A program made the translations under genes and the position numbers. Below, in pieces: positions 26,026 through 35,944 of a DNA stretch of 64,000 nucleotides; position 1 is the stretch's first letter, and the number at the start of each line of letters is the position of its first letter. A model generated the notes under the pieces. It saw only the letters and a list, made by a program, of their open reading frames with translations. It was not told where the DNA came from and searched no databases. Origin of the DNA: Gardnerella swidsinskii (GTDB taxonomy: Bacteria; Actinomycetota; Actinomycetes; Actinomycetales; Bifidobacteriaceae); the NCBI RefSeq assembly GCF_003397705.1, contig NZ_QJVB01000001.1, positions 248,001-312,000 on the forward strand, read 5' to 3'.

Positions 26026-28806
26026 GTGGAGGGTCCCGAAATTAAGGCTGTAGAAGCCGTTATTGATAATGGTTCATTTGGTAAGCGTACGCTACGCTTT
26101 GAAACTGGTCGACTTGCTCAGCAAGCAGATGGTGCTGTTGCCGCATATTTGGATGACGATTCCATGATTTTGTCGACGACGACTGCAGGATCTAGTCCGA
26201 AGGAAAATTACGACTTCTTCCCATTAACTGTTGATGTGGAAGAAAAAATGTATGCTGCTGGAAAGATTCCAGGTTCGTTCTTCCGCCGTGAAGGTCGTCC
26301 TTCTAACGAAGCAACGTTGGCATGCCGTATTATTGATCGCCCGTTGCGTCCGTTGTTCCCACACACTTTACGTAACGAAGTGCAAGTTGTTGAAACAATT
26401 TTGGCAATTAATCCAGATGATGCTTACGATGTTATTGCTTTGAATGCGGCGTCTGCATCTACTATGATTTCTGGTTTGCCATTTGAGGGCCCAGTTTCTG
26501 GCGTTCGTTTGGCTTTGATTGATGGCCAGTGGGTTGCTTTCCCACGTTGGAGTGAGCGCGAGCGTGCAGTATTTGAGATTGTTGTGGCTGGTCGTGTGAT
26601 TGAAAACGGCGATGTTGCTATTGCAATGATTGAGGCTGGTGCTGGTAAGAATGCTTGGAATTTGATTTACAATGATGGTCAAACCAAGCCAGATGAGCAA
26701 GTCGTAGCCGGAGGTTTGGAAGCTGCAAAGCCATTTATTAAGGTTATTTGCGATGCTCAAAATGAGTTGAAGCGTATTGCAGCTAAGGAAACTAAGGAAT
26801 TCCAACTCTTCCCAGAATATACTGACGAACTTTATGCTCGTATTGACGAGATTGCTCATGCTGATTTGAATGAAGCTCTTTCTATTGCTGAAAAGCTTCC
26901 TCGTCAAGATCGCATCGCTGAAATTAAGGAAGGCGTGCGTGCTGCAATCGCTGAAGAATTCACTGATATGGACGAAGCCGAAAAGGAAAAGGAACTCGGC
27001 AATGCGTTTAAAGAATTGCAGCGTCAAATTGTTCGTCGTCGTATTTTGACTGAAGATTATCGTATTGATGGTCGTGGTTTGCGCGATATTCGTACGCTTT
27101 CTGCAGAAGTTGATGTTGTGCCTCGCGTACACGGTTCTGCACTTTTCCAGCGTGGTGAAACTCAGATTTTGGGTGTGACTACTTTGAATATGCTTAAGAT
27201 GGAGCAGCAGGTTGATGCGCTTTCTGGTCCACAGACTAAGCGTTATATGCACAATTACGAAATGCCTCCATACTCCACTGGTGAAACTGGTCGCGTTGGT
27301 TCTCCAAAGCGTCGTGAAATTGGTCACGGTGCTTTAGCTGAGAAGGCTTTGGTTCCAGTTTTGCCAGGTCGCGAAGAGTTCCCATACGCTATTCGTCAGG
27401 TGTCTGAAGCTATTGGTTCTAACGGTTCTACTTCTATGGGTTCCGTTTGTGCTTCTACGCTTTCTTTGCTTGCTGCTGGCGTGCCTTTGAAGGCTCCAGT
27501 TGCTGGTATTGCTATGGGCTTAGTTTCTGGTGATGTTGATGGAAAGCATATCTTCAAGACTTTGACTGATATTCTCGGTGCAGAAGATGCATTTGGTGAT
27601 ATGGACTTCAAGGTTGCTGGTACTTCTGAATTCATCACTGCTTTGCAGCTCGATACGAAGCTTGATGGTATTCCAGCTGATATTTTAGCTGCCGCTTTGC
27701 AGCAGGCACATGAAGCTCGTGCAACGATTCTTGAAGTTATTAACGAATGCATTGATTGCCCAGCTGAGATGAGTCCATTCGCTCCACGCATTATTACAAC
27801 CACAATTCCTGTAGACAAGATTGGTGAGGTAATTGGGCCTAAGGGCAAGATGATTAACCAAATTCAGGAAGAAACTGGTGCTGAAATCGCTATTGAAGAT
27901 GACGGTACTGTTTACATTTCTTCTGAAGGCGGAGAAGCTGCTGAGAAAGCTAAGGGAATCATCGATTCTATTGCAAATCCTCGTGTGCCAAAAGCTGGTG
28001 AAACTTTCACAGGCAAGGTTGTTAAGACCACAAGCTTTGGAGCTTTTGTGAATTTGACTCCTGGAACTGACGGTTTGCTTCACATTTCACAGATTCGCAA
28101 TTTAGCAAATGGTGAGCGCATTGACACTGTTGAAGATGTGCTGAAGGAAGGCGATAATGTTGAAGTTATCGTACAAAGCGTAGATGAGCGTGGCAAAATT
28201 TCTTTGGCTATTCCAGGTTTTGAAGATCAAGAATCTTCTGCTCCAGCAGCGCGTGAAAATCGTTCCCGCAGTTCTCGCGACGATCGCGATTCTCGTGACT
28301 CTCGTGGCGATTACCGTCGTTCTCGCCGTGACGATCGCGATAATCATGACCGTGCGGATCGTGCAGATCGCGATGAGCGTCCTCGTCGCCGCATGCGCGA
28401 TGACCGTGACGATCGAGATCGCATGGATCGAAATGACCGATACATGGATCGCGATAACCGTTATGATGACCGCAACACTCGTCGAGACGACCGTCGTGCA
28501 GATCGTGCAGATCGCGATAACCGTTACAGCGATAACGATTTTGATGAGCGTCCTCGTCGCCGCGTGCGCGATGACCGTGACGATCGTTACGAAAATCGCG
28601 ATGACCGTGACGATCGTGCAGATCGTGACGACCGTGAAGATCGCTCAAATCGTCGAGATTCAGAAAATCGTCGCGTATCTGATAGAAAGCCGCGTTATGC
28701 AGCTGATGACGATCACTATGACGAGTATCGTTCGGCTCGCGAAGAGCGCGCAGAGCGTCCTCGTCGCCGCGTGCGTCGCGATTTTGATCCATTTGAGGAA
28801 GATTAA
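26026..28806 (+). CDS. pnp: Polyribonucleotide nucleotidyltransferase with long Arg/Asp tail
   Basis: PNPase degrades RNA phosphorolytically from the 3' end. The 926-residue protein has two RNase PH-like domains (for example [20 protein letters not shown] and [14 protein letters not shown]), a KH domain ([23 protein letters not shown], ~605-630) and an S1 domain ([30 protein letters not shown] in pieces, ~665-735). From ~738 to the end runs a tail of ~190 residues dominated by Arg and Asp, with a recurring [14 protein letters not shown]-type unit and an acidic end (FDPFEED). Most PNPases stop soon after S1, so the tail is unusual. GTG start with AAGGAGG. Confidence 0.96.
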   Translation: MEGPEIKAVEAVIDNGSFGKRTLRFETGRLAQQADGAVAAYLDDDSMILSTTTAGSSPKENYDFFPLTVDVEEKMYAAGKIPGSFFRREGRPSNEATLACRIIDRPLRPLFPHTLRNEVQVVETILAINPDDAYDVIALNAASASTMISGLPFEGPVSGVRLALIDGQWVAFPRWSERERAVFEIVVAGRVIENGDVAIAMIEAGAGKNAWNLIYNDGQTKPDEQVVAGGLEAAKPFIKVICDAQNELKRIAAKETKEFQLFPEYTDELYARIDEIAHADLNEALSIAEKLPRQDRIAEIKEGVRAAIAEEFTDMDEAEKEKELGNAFKELQRQIVRRRILTEDYRIDGRGLRDIRTLSAEVDVVPRVHGSALFQRGETQILGVTTLNMLKMEQQVDALSGPQTKRYMHNYEMPPYSTGETGRVGSPKRREIGHGALAEKALVPVLPGREEFPYAIRQVSEAIGSNGSTSMGSVCASTLSLLAAGVPLKAPVAGIAMGLVSGDVDGKHIFKTLTDILGAEDAFGDMDFKVAGTSEFITALQLDTKLDGIPADILAAALQQAHEARATILEVINECIDCPAEMSPFAPRIITTTIPVDKIGEVIGPKGKMINQIQEETGAEIAIEDDGTVYISSEGGEAAEKAKGIIDSIANPRVPKAGETFTGKVVKTTSFGAFVNLTPGTDGLLHISQIRNLANGERIDTVEDVLKEGDNVEVIVQSVDERGKISLAIPGFEDQESSAPAARENRSRSSRDDRDSRDSRGDYRRSRRDDRDNHDRADRADRDERPRRRMRDDRDDRDRMDRNDRYMDRDNRYDDRNTRRDDRRADRADRDNRYSDNDFDERPRRRVRDDRDDRYENRDDRDDRADRDDREDRSNRRDSENRRVSDRKPRYAADDDHYDEYRSAREERAERPRRRVRRDFDPFEED

Positions 28807-28870
28807 TTGCGCAAATAGTATTAAAGCAAAATTATTGCTAGATACTAAATAAAAATAAATATTCGTAGAA

Positions 28871-28910
28871 GTGCCTTCAAGCTGCGTTTGCGTTTGGAGG
28901 CATTTCTTTT
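28871..28910 (+). terminator. Terminator after pnp
   Basis: GTGCCTTCAA pairs with TTGGAGGCAT (two wobble pairs) around a ~13-base loop, followed by TTCTTTT. Confidence 0.75.
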
Positions 28911-29052
28911 AGATAGCTATTTAAATGTTTTATGCAATCTGTGCAATAAAATAAAATATAAAAAGTAGTAAAATATTGTGACCGCGTAAAGTAGCGTAAT
29001 GCAATAATAAATACTCACGAAAAATATAAAACTTACAAAATAGGGGTGAAAT

Positions 29053-29916
29053 ATGGTTATGCATCGCGCATTAGGTTCGTTTGATACAACCGCTATTGGT
29101 TTTGGCGAAATGCCATTGACAATAGAAAACAATCTTGGTCACGATATGGGAATTGAAACAATTCACGCAGCTCTTGATGCAGGTTGTACGCATATTGACA
29201 CAGCTTGGGCATATTACTGCTCTGGTGGTGAAGAACAAACTGGCGAAAAGCTTGTTCGTGAGGCTTTAGAAAGCTGGAAAGGCGACAAATCTTCTATTTT
29301 GGTTGCTACTAAAGTCGGTCACTTCCGTAACTTTACTGACGGGCGACCAACGTGGGGTAAGGATGGTAAGCCAGAGCATTTGATTGCGCATGCCAAAGAG
29401 TCTGCAATGGCTCTAGGCGTTGACACTATTGACTTGCTTTACTTCCACAGGCCAGATCCAGAAGTTCCATACAATGAGTCTATTGAAGCAATGCAAGAGT
29501 TGCTTGATGAAGGTGTGGCTCGAGAAATCGGTATTTCTAACGCTTCTGTGGAGCAAATCGATATTGCGCGCAACATTTTAGGAGAAAAGCTAGTAGCAGT
29601 ACAAAATCAATATTCTCCAGTTCATTTAGAGAATGAAGATACGTTGCAATATTGCGAAAAGCTTGGAATTGCTTTTGTTTGCTGGAGTCCATTAGGTGGA
29701 TTCCGTCATCCTTATGACGAGCATCTTTTCGATCCATTCCGCAAAGTTGCTGAAGATCATAACGTAAGTTATCAGCAAGTAGTTTTGGCTTGGGAGCTCG
29801 CTAAAGGCGATCACATATTTGTCATTCCTGGAGCTCACAGACCAGCTACAATTTTAGATAGTTTGAAAGCTTCCGATTTGCAATTAAGCAATGAAGAATT
29901 GGCTTATTTAGGCTGA
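29053..29916 (+). CDS. Aldo/keto reductase
   Basis: This 287-residue protein is an NADPH-type aldo/keto reductase with the beta/alpha barrel motifs. The catalytic tetrad is visible as Asp in HIDTAWAYYCSGGEE (followed by Tyr), Lys in LVATKVGHF and His in DLLYFHRPDPEVPYN. The later strands EIGISNASVEQI, VAVQNQYSPVH, FVCWSPLGGF and FVIPGAHRPATI bind cofactor. The substrate cannot be inferred. AGGGG lies ~8 bases before the ATG. pgeF follows after 14 bases, so the two probably form an operon. Confidence 0.92.
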   Translation: MVMHRALGSFDTTAIGFGEMPLTIENNLGHDMGIETIHAALDAGCTHIDTAWAYYCSGGEEQTGEKLVREALESWKGDKSSILVATKVGHFRNFTDGRPTWGKDGKPEHLIAHAKESAMALGVDTIDLLYFHRPDPEVPYNESIEAMQELLDEGVAREIGISNASVEQIDIARNILGEKLVAVQNQYSPVHLENEDTLQYCEKLGIAFVCWSPLGGFRHPYDEHLFDPFRKVAEDHNVSYQQVVLAWELAKGDHIFVIPGAHRPATILDSLKASDLQLSNEELAYLG

Positions 29917-29930
29917 AAGAAAACAATAAA

Positions 29931-30896
29931 ATGCAAGAAACAAGCGTAACTGGTATGCCATTGCCTCACGAAGATGAGGACGGTACGCCAATTCCTGTAA
30001 CCATTCCAGTGCCGTTAGGGTCTCGCACTCATGCAGTTTTTACTACTAGACTGGGTGGAATTTCTGAAGGTTCATTTGCTTCACTTAATTTAGGCGGACG
30101 CGCAGGAGATAGTGAGGAGGCTGTAGCAAGCAATCGCGCAGCTTTACAGAAAGCTTTGCAAGCAGACTTGTCGCTTGTTGCTCAAGTTCATAGCAGAGAA
30201 GTATTTGACGCAGATAGTGTAGTAGATTCATGGAATACTTCTTACGGCTTTGATGCAACAGGTTTTGCAGATTCGCAATTGAGAATTGAGGCGGATGCGC
30301 AAGTTTCAACTGCGTGCTCGCTTGCTTTAGGAATGTTTGCGGCAGATTGTTTGCCAGTTTTACTTGCGGACGACGAAGCTGGAGTAATCGCTGCAGCGCA
30401 TTGTGGGCGAAAAGGATTGATGGCTGGCGTACTCGATGCTGTCATCGAAGCAATGTGCGAAAAGGGAGCTGAGCGTTCTCGTATAGAAGCAGTGCTCGGT
30501 CCGTGTATTTGTGGAGATTGCTACGAAGTTGGTGAGAGTATTGCGCGCGATTTTGAAAAACGTTATCCGCAAACTGTAACAAAAACGCGTTTCGGTGGAA
30601 TTGGTATTGATATTGCTGAAGCTGCACGCATTGATTTAGCGATCGCAGGAGTTGCGAATATTGTTGACGCTTTGCCAAGAGTTACTGCAGCTACGCAATA
30701 TTTGCAGGAAGATGAGGAATTGCGCACGATTTGCGAAGTAGATGGGGAAGGCGAGTCTTTGCCGGAACGTTTGCAAAATTTGCAAAACCCAATGTGCACT
30801 TTGGAAAATCCGCTATGGTATTCTCATCGACGTGCTAGTTTAGCTGGAAAATCGCATGAAGGTAGACTTCTTGCTTTAGTAATTCGCGACAAATAA
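29931..30896 (+). CDS. pgeF: Peptidoglycan editing factor / multicopper polyphenol oxidase family (YfiH)
   Basis: This 321-residue YfiH/LACC1-family protein has VFTTRLGGISEGSFASLNLG, the QVHS metal-ligand segment, ADCLPVLLADDE with the conserved Cys, AAHCGRKGLMAGVLDAVI (the AHAGWRG equivalent) and VLGPCICGDCYEVG. E. coli members remove misincorporated L-Ser from peptidoglycan precursors, and mammalian LACC1 acts on purine nucleosides or amino acids. Two insertions (the pre-200 region and ~255-290) make it longer than typical 240-270 residue members. It is in an apparent operon with the aldo/keto reductase. Confidence 0.88.
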   Translation: MQETSVTGMPLPHEDEDGTPIPVTIPVPLGSRTHAVFTTRLGGISEGSFASLNLGGRAGDSEEAVASNRAALQKALQADLSLVAQVHSREVFDADSVVDSWNTSYGFDATGFADSQLRIEADAQVSTACSLALGMFAADCLPVLLADDEAGVIAAAHCGRKGLMAGVLDAVIEAMCEKGAERSRIEAVLGPCICGDCYEVGESIARDFEKRYPQTVTKTRFGGIGIDIAEAARIDLAIAGVANIVDALPRVTAATQYLQEDEELRTICEVDGEGESLPERLQNLQNPMCTLENPLWYSHRRASLAGKSHEGRLLALVIRDK

Positions 30897-30958
30897 TCGC
30901 ATATGCTATATAAACATTACTGTATTTGAGCTAGGTAGTAAGTGCAGTTGTGTGAGCT

Positions 30959-30994
30959 TAGCAAAAACGTGCGCAACACACGAGTGTTTTTTGC
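30959..30994 (+). terminator. Possible terminator after pgeF
   Basis: AACAC/GTGTT closes a small stem directly followed by T4, and flanking GCAAAAA/TTTTTTGC could extend it. Confidence 0.4.
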
Positions 30995-31072
30995 TTGTAA
31001 GTGATAGCGTTGATTCTGATGGTGTAGCACAGCGTTTTGTGCAGCTGTGTGGGGGCTTGTGAAAGGAATATT

Positions 31073-32497
31073 ATGGTGGCTGATTTATTCCCAACCGCGT
31101 TGCGTGGGTACGATAAAGACAAGGTAAATGAAGCATTTGCAAACTATGAGCGTACTATTTCTCGTCTGCGTGAACAAGTGCGTTCAAGCGATGAATCAAT
31201 TTTGCAATTACAAGCGCAATTGCAAGAAGAAAAAAATAATGTAAAACGTGCAAAAAGCGGAAATACTTTTGCATCCTTAGGTGCAAATGCGCAACAATTG
31301 CTGGCATCTGCAGAGCAGACTAGTTCTCAATTGCTTGAGCGCGCTAAGCAAGATGCTGCATCAATTAAAAAGAATGCACAAGCACAAGCTGGAACTTTGC
31401 TGAACAATGCAAAACTGGATGCTGCACATTTAATGCAAGAAGCACAAACTAAAGCAGACACAATGCTTTCCAATGCCACGCAAAAGTCGACACAACTTAT
31501 GCAAGCTGCACAAGAAGATTCTGCACGTTTGCGCGATACTACTGCTAAAGATGTGCAAGCTCAAAAAGACGCTGCAGAATTAGCTTTACAAAACACTCAA
31601 GAAGAACATACGAAGCGCATGGCTTCTGAGCGCGCTCAGCAAGAAAGCAGCATTTCGCAACTTAAGTCGGAAGCTGCGCAAAAAATTGCTGAGCAGCGTG
31701 CGGCTGCAAACGAAGAGATTGCACGTGCTAAAGCTGAAACAAACGATCAGATTGAATCTGCTCTTGCAGAAGCAAATAAAAAGCTTGCTGATATGCGCGA
31801 ACACGCTTCGAAGATGATGGCTGACGCACAGCGCAAAGCTGGCGAAATTGCGGATGCTGCTGCTGCTAAAGCTCAAGAAATTGCAGATGATGCTCAAGTT
31901 GAACGCACACGTACGTTAAGCCAAGTTAGTGCAGAAGTTGAGCAGATTCGAGCAGATATTGCTGCTCAACAGGAGGAAGCTACAAAGAAAGTCAATGCCT
32001 TGCTTTCTGGTTTGAAAGAGAAAGAAAGAGCAGCTCAGGAAGAAGCAGATGCTTTGGTTGATCGCGCAAAAACTGTTCATCAAGAAGCTGACGAATATGC
32101 AGCGCAAACGCATCAGGCTGCGGATAGTCAGGCTGCTGATATTGTGCGCAAAGCTATGCAGGAGGCAACTGCTCAGGTTGAAGAGCGTAGAGCTGCAGCG
32201 CAGCAAGAGCTTGATGGCATGACGACTCGATTAACCCAATTGCAGCATCGTGAGGCAACTATTACGCAGCGCGTTACGGAATTGCGTTCGCTGTTTGCGA
32301 ATGCTTTCTCTGGATTTGATTTTGGGGATGCTCAACAAAACCAACAAGTTGCGCAAGCTTCTGACGATAATGAGGATTCGTCGGATGTTCAATCTTCTGC
32401 AGATGCGAAGCAGGCTCAGCGAGATGTTCAAGCTGCGTTGGCTGAATCTGAAGAAGCTAACGAGTCTCAAGAAGACCAAGACACAGATAATCAATAA
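31073..32497 (+). CDS. DivIVA-like coiled-coil protein
   Basis: The 474-residue protein begins MVADLFPTALRGYDKDKVNEAFANYERTISRL in pieces, matching the DivIVA N-terminal lipid-binding domain (GYD-x-x-x-V-x-x-F). Nearly all of residues 30-410 is a long Ala/Gln/Glu coiled coil with roughly 11-residue periodicity (KQDAASIKKNAQAQAGTLL, QTKADTMLSNATQKSTQLM). The C-terminus (~420-474) is acidic. Actinobacterial DivIVA proteins (Wag31) and related scaffolds organise polar growth and the cell wall. This protein is longer than Wag31 and may be a second, FilP-like scaffold. The ATG at 31073 follows AAAGGA. Confidence 0.75.
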   Translation: MVADLFPTALRGYDKDKVNEAFANYERTISRLREQVRSSDESILQLQAQLQEEKNNVKRAKSGNTFASLGANAQQLLASAEQTSSQLLERAKQDAASIKKNAQAQAGTLLNNAKLDAAHLMQEAQTKADTMLSNATQKSTQLMQAAQEDSARLRDTTAKDVQAQKDAAELALQNTQEEHTKRMASERAQQESSISQLKSEAAQKIAEQRAAANEEIARAKAETNDQIESALAEANKKLADMREHASKMMADAQRKAGEIADAAAAKAQEIADDAQVERTRTLSQVSAEVEQIRADIAAQQEEATKKVNALLSGLKEKERAAQEEADALVDRAKTVHQEADEYAAQTHQAADSQAADIVRKAMQEATAQVEERRAAAQQELDGMTTRLTQLQHREATITQRVTELRSLFANAFSGFDFGDAQQNQQVAQASDDNEDSSDVQSSADAKQAQRDVQAALAESEEANESQEDQDTDNQ

Positions 32498-32608
32498 AGA
32501 AAATATTGTAAAATTTGTAGATTGGCTTAAACATCGTACGCTAGAATGTGCTGGTATTTGAATAAATATTTGAAATAAATATTGATAATTAACAGGAAAG
32601 GTAGCATT

Positions 32609-33943
32609 GTGACTGAAATCACTGCTCTAACTGATGAAAAATTACAAGGTTTGCGTGAGGATTTTGACGCAAATCCTTTAAACCGTTTAGCTATGAATGG
32701 TGTGACTGCTGCTGGTATTGATAAAGTCGCGCGTAATTATGATCGTGCGCGCTTATTGCAGCGTCGTTTTTCTACCATTGTTGATAACGGAGATGCAACA
32801 CATCAGGATCGTTCTGGCCGTTGCTGGCTGTTTAGTTCGTTGAACGTGGCTCGTTTCATTGCGAAGAAATCCCTTGGATTGAAGGAATTTGAGTTTTCTC
32901 AAAACTACGCAATGTACTACGACAAGCTTGAGCGAATTAACTACTTCTTGAAGGATGTTGCTGCTTTGGTGCGTGCAGGTGAGCCTTCAGATTCTCGTTT
33001 GATTCAGCATTTGTTGCATGACGTTATGGGCGATGGCGGTCAGTGGACCATGGCTATGAATGTTTACAAGAAGTATGGTGCTGTTCCTAAGGATTTGTTC
33101 CCAGAAACTGCTTCTTCTAAGAATACTGGTGCTATGAATACGCAGTTGCGTGCGCTTTTGCATACTGCTGTTGCTCATATGTATGCGAATGCCACTGAAA
33201 TTGATGAGATTATTGCGGATGCTACTGCTGCAGGTCACAGGATTTTGACAATTCACTTGGGTGAGCCACCTAAGAGCTTCGATTGGGAGTGGACTGATAG
33301 CGACGGCAAGTTCCATCGCGATGGTGAGATTACGCCAGTTGAGTTCTGGAAGAAGTATGTGAATGCTGGTCTTGAGGATTATGTGTGCTTGGTTGACGAT
33401 CCTCGCGCTGAACATCCTAAGGGCAAGAAGATTGCTATTGAGCACTTGGGTAATGTTGCTGGCGGAGACGCAACCGAGTATTTGAACGTGCCAAACCAGT
33501 TTATGAAGGATTGCGTGCGTAAGATTTTGGTTGAGAAGGGCATTCCAGTGTGGTTTGGTGCCGATTGCCATCCTATGATGGATCGCGAGAATGGCGCTTG
33601 GGCTACTGATTTGTTCGAGTATGGTCGCGTTTATGGCGTTGATTTTGATTTGGATAAGGAAGCGCGTGTGCGTTTTGCTGATTCTGCAATGAATCACGCT
33701 ATGGCTTTTGCTGGTGTGGATGTTGCTGATGATGGTACGACTACTCGTCGTTGGCGCGTAGAGAACTCTTGGGGCACTGATATTGCAGATAAGGGTTACT
33801 TTACGATGAGTGACGATTGGTTCACTGAGTACGTGTATGAAGTTGCAGTGCCGAAGAATCTGCTTCCGGAAGAATATCGCAAAGCCCTAGAAGAACCAGC
33901 AATCGTATTACCGGCGTGGGATCCAATGGGCGCATTAGCATAG
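32609..33943 (+). CDS. pepC: Aminopeptidase C / bleomycin hydrolase (C1-family cysteine peptidase)
   Basis: This 444-residue protein is a cytoplasmic papain-fold aminopeptidase of the PepC/bleomycin hydrolase type. The active-site Cys is in HQDRSGRCWLFSSLNVAR, the His in DSAMNHAMAFAGVDV and the Asn in RVENSWGTD. QLRALLHTAV and the C-terminal (ILPAWDPMGALA-like) end, which in PepC projects into the active site to give aminopeptidase specificity, are present. GTG at 32609 follows AGGAAAGG. The last five codons form the left arm of the first of three hairpins (33930-34065). PepC would complement the peptide uptake suggested by the binding protein at 2126. Confidence 0.94.
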   Translation: MTEITALTDEKLQGLREDFDANPLNRLAMNGVTAAGIDKVARNYDRARLLQRRFSTIVDNGDATHQDRSGRCWLFSSLNVARFIAKKSLGLKEFEFSQNYAMYYDKLERINYFLKDVAALVRAGEPSDSRLIQHLLHDVMGDGGQWTMAMNVYKKYGAVPKDLFPETASSKNTGAMNTQLRALLHTAVAHMYANATEIDEIIADATAAGHRILTIHLGEPPKSFDWEWTDSDGKFHRDGEITPVEFWKKYVNAGLEDYVCLVDDPRAEHPKGKKIAIEHLGNVAGGDATEYLNVPNQFMKDCVRKILVEKGIPVWFGADCHPMMDRENGAWATDLFEYGRVYGVDFDLDKEARVRFADSAMNHAMAFAGVDVADDGTTTRRWRVENSWGTDIADKGYFTMSDDWFTEYVYEVAVPKNLLPEEYRKALEEPAIVLPAWDPMGALA

Positions 33944-33980
33944 CTTGAAATCATTAGGATTTCAAGCTATGCTAATGCGC
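33930..33980. repeat. Perfect 23-bp inverted repeat, hairpin 1
   Basis: The left arm (33930-33952) and right arm (33958-33980) are perfect complements around a 5-base loop. It spans the pepC stop codon. No T run follows, so it is not a standard terminator. Confidence 0.9.
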
Positions 33981-34028
33981 CGAGCTTGCTCAAAGTTGAA
34001 AGCACGGTGTGCTTTCAACGCAAGCTCG
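33981..34028. repeat. Two-part perfect inverted repeat, hairpin 2
   Basis: CGAGCTTGC/GCAAGCTCG (9 bp) encloses, after a one-sided 5-base bulge, GTTGAAAGCAC/GTGCTTTCAAC (11 bp) with a 3-base loop. It begins at the base after hairpin 1. Confidence 0.9.
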
Positions 34029-34029
34029 G

Positions 34030-34065
34030 CGGTGTACGCATCTTTATTTCAAGATGCGTACACCG
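34030..34065. repeat. Perfect 15-bp inverted repeat, hairpin 3
   Basis: CGGTGTACGCATCTT (34030-34044) pairs with AAGATGCGTACACCG (34051-34065) around a 6-base loop. One base separates it from hairpin 2. The following sequence is CCCCACC, not a T run. Confidence 0.9.
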
Positions 34066-34142
34066 ACCCCACCAAGTTAGGTTGATTCTCTCCTCGCACC
34101 CACCGATCACACCAAGCACAGTTTTTATAGGATGGTGAACAA

Positions 34143-35324
34143 ATGGCTTCTACAGCTGAGCAGCGTACTTCTCGCGCGGTAAAGAAGGAAGTTGAGGAGG
34201 GGCGTAACCCTCTTAATTCTGCGAAGTTTCAGCGCTGGGAAGACCAGGTTGGTGTGGATCGCATAATAAACCGCCGCGTGCTTGAGCTGGAGCCTTTGCC
34301 AACTCCTGCTCAGGTGCTTGGTGAGTTACCATTGTCGCCGTATGCGCAGGATATTGTTGCGCAGTCGCGCGATGAGATTCGTAGCTGTTTGAATGGCGAA
34401 GATGATCGCTTGTTGGTTATTGTTGGCCCATGTTCTGTGCATGATCCTAAGGCTGCTCTTGATTACGCGAGTCGTTTAGCTAAGTTGCGTTCGGAGCTTG
34501 AAGATGAGCTTCTTATTGTTATGCGCGTGTATTTTGAAAAGCCGCGCACAGCTCTTGGCTGGAAGGGTTTGATTAACGACCCGGATATTGACGGAACGCA
34601 TGATATTCATAAGGGTTTGTTGCTTGCGCGTAAGACTTTGCTCGGCGTGTTGGATGCTGGTTTGGCTGCTGCTACTGAATTTTTGGAGCCGACCAGCCCT
34701 CAGTTTATTGCGGATGCTGTGAGCTGGGGTGCGATTGGTGCGCGTAATACTGAGTCTCAGATTCATCGTCAGCTTGCTAGTGGTCTTTCTATGCCGGTTG
34801 GTTTTAAGAATGCTACGGATGGTTCTGTTTCTGCGGCTGTAAATGGCTGCTTAGCTGCGAGCCAACATCATACGTTCTTTGGTATTGATCATCTTGGTCG
34901 CGCTTGTGCTGTGCAGACTCTTGGCAACCCTGATTGTCACGTGGTTTTGCGCGGATCTAGTAAGGGGCCGAATTATGATGCTGCGTCGGTTGCTTCTGCT
35001 GTGGCTTCAATTCGTTTGCGTTTGGGCACTGGTTGTATGGCTTCGCACGGCGTGGTTGTGGATTGCTCGCATGGTAATTCTGGCAAGGATGAGCGTCGCC
35101 AGATTGAGGTTGTGCGTGAGATTGCGGATCGTTTGGCTGCGGGTGAGCAGGGCATTAAGGGCGTGATGATGGAGAGCTTCTTACAGGGTGGTAATCAGGA
35201 TCCTGCTCCTCTTAGCGAACTTGAATATGGGAAGTCTATTACGGATCGTTGTATTTCTTGGGAAGATACTGCCAATTTGCTAAGAATTTTAGATAAATCT
35301 GTAGCAACTCGCCGTAGAGCTTAG
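34143..35324 (+). CDS. aroG: DAHP synthase, class I
   Basis: This 393-residue enzyme condenses PEP and erythrose-4-phosphate to open the shikimate pathway. It shows the AroG-type motifs VIVGPCSVHDPKAALDYA, VMRVYFEKPRTALGWKGLINDP, LEPTSPQF, GARNTESQIHRQLASGLSMPVGFKN, VLRGSSKGPNYD, VDCSHGNSGKD and KGVMMESFLQGGNQ. This is the Tyr/Phe-feedback type, with the N-terminal extension (~1-60) that carries effector binding in E. coli relatives. A ribosome binding site AGGATGG precedes the ATG. Three tandem hairpins lie between it and pepC. No other aro gene is nearby. Confidence 0.95.
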   Translation: MASTAEQRTSRAVKKEVEEGRNPLNSAKFQRWEDQVGVDRIINRRVLELEPLPTPAQVLGELPLSPYAQDIVAQSRDEIRSCLNGEDDRLLVIVGPCSVHDPKAALDYASRLAKLRSELEDELLIVMRVYFEKPRTALGWKGLINDPDIDGTHDIHKGLLLARKTLLGVLDAGLAAATEFLEPTSPQFIADAVSWGAIGARNTESQIHRQLASGLSMPVGFKNATDGSVSAAVNGCLAASQHHTFFGIDHLGRACAVQTLGNPDCHVVLRGSSKGPNYDAASVASAVASIRLRLGTGCMASHGVVVDCSHGNSGKDERRQIEVVREIADRLAAGEQGIKGVMMESFLQGGNQDPAPLSELEYGKSITDRCISWEDTANLLRILDKSVATRRRA

Positions 35325-35437
35325 AGCTTAGAGATTGTAGTAAGATAATCTCAATTAATTTCTACTTGGCTTATGTTCCTTACTGTATTTGCCGCCTATT
35401 TTTGCATTATATTTTGCGTACAAGGGAGTGTGTTGAA

Positions 35438-35944
35438 ATGTATAACGAAGACTTGAATAAAGCGAATAATGGGAATAATGCGAATAAAGGTTTTATGTGT
35501 AAAGCACTACCGGTGGTGCGTTATATATTGTTAGCTTTGATTGCAACTGGTGTTATTTTGTTGGCTTTTGCATGGTATCGTGGCACGCATAGTGCTGGTT
35601 ATACGCTTGTTACGTTTTCTGCATTGTGGTTTAGCGTTTTTATGCCGTTTGTAACTGGAATTGCTTTGCTTGTTTTTGCTAACGGATGGCGTCGCATTGT
35701 TGGCACTTTAGTTTGTGTATTGCTTATAGCTGGATTTTTCGCTTTTCTTGCTCTGCAGAATCAAATTATTGCGTTTTTCAATGTTCCTGTTGTGAATCCT
35801 TGGTTTGATTTTACGTGCGAAGCATTGCTGAAGATTGCGACTTTAACTTTTGTTATTATGACTTTAGTATGTGTGTTTTTGGTTAATTGTAATGACAAAT
35901 ACATAAGTAGCGAAATAAAAAAGGATGATTCTGCTCATGTCTAA
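35438..35944 (+). CDS. Hypothetical membrane protein
   Basis: This 168-residue protein has four hydrophobic segments (YILLALIATGVILLAFAW, TFSALWFSVFMPFVTGIALLVFA, IVGTLVCVLLIAGFFAFLAL, TLTFVIMTLVCVFLV) and a hydrophilic N-terminus rich in Asn. I do not recognise the family. The ATG at 35438 has GGGAG upstream; the in-frame opening to 35366 is not needed. Its stop overlaps the mtnN start region, so the two genes are probably cotranscribed. Confidence 0.8.
   Translation: MYNEDLNKANNGNNANKGFMCKALPVVRYILLALIATGVILLAFAWYRGTHSAGYTLVTFSALWFSVFMPFVTGIALLVFANGWRRIVGTLVCVLLIAGFFAFLALQNQIIAFFNVPVVNPWFDFTCEALLKIATLTFVIMTLVCVFLVNCNDKYISSEIKKDDSAHV

Noticed and set aside
26368-27327. A 319-codon minus-strand open frame inside pnp
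   Set aside because: It lies wholly antisense to the highly conserved PNPase core, has no start signal, and its Thr/Asn/Ile-rich content is typical of the reverse of a Gln/Glu/Asp-rich coding strand.
28208-28792. Minus-strand frame of 194 codons opposite the pnp tail
   Set aside because: The Arg/Asp codon repeats of the tail automatically leave the reverse strand open; there is no start signal.
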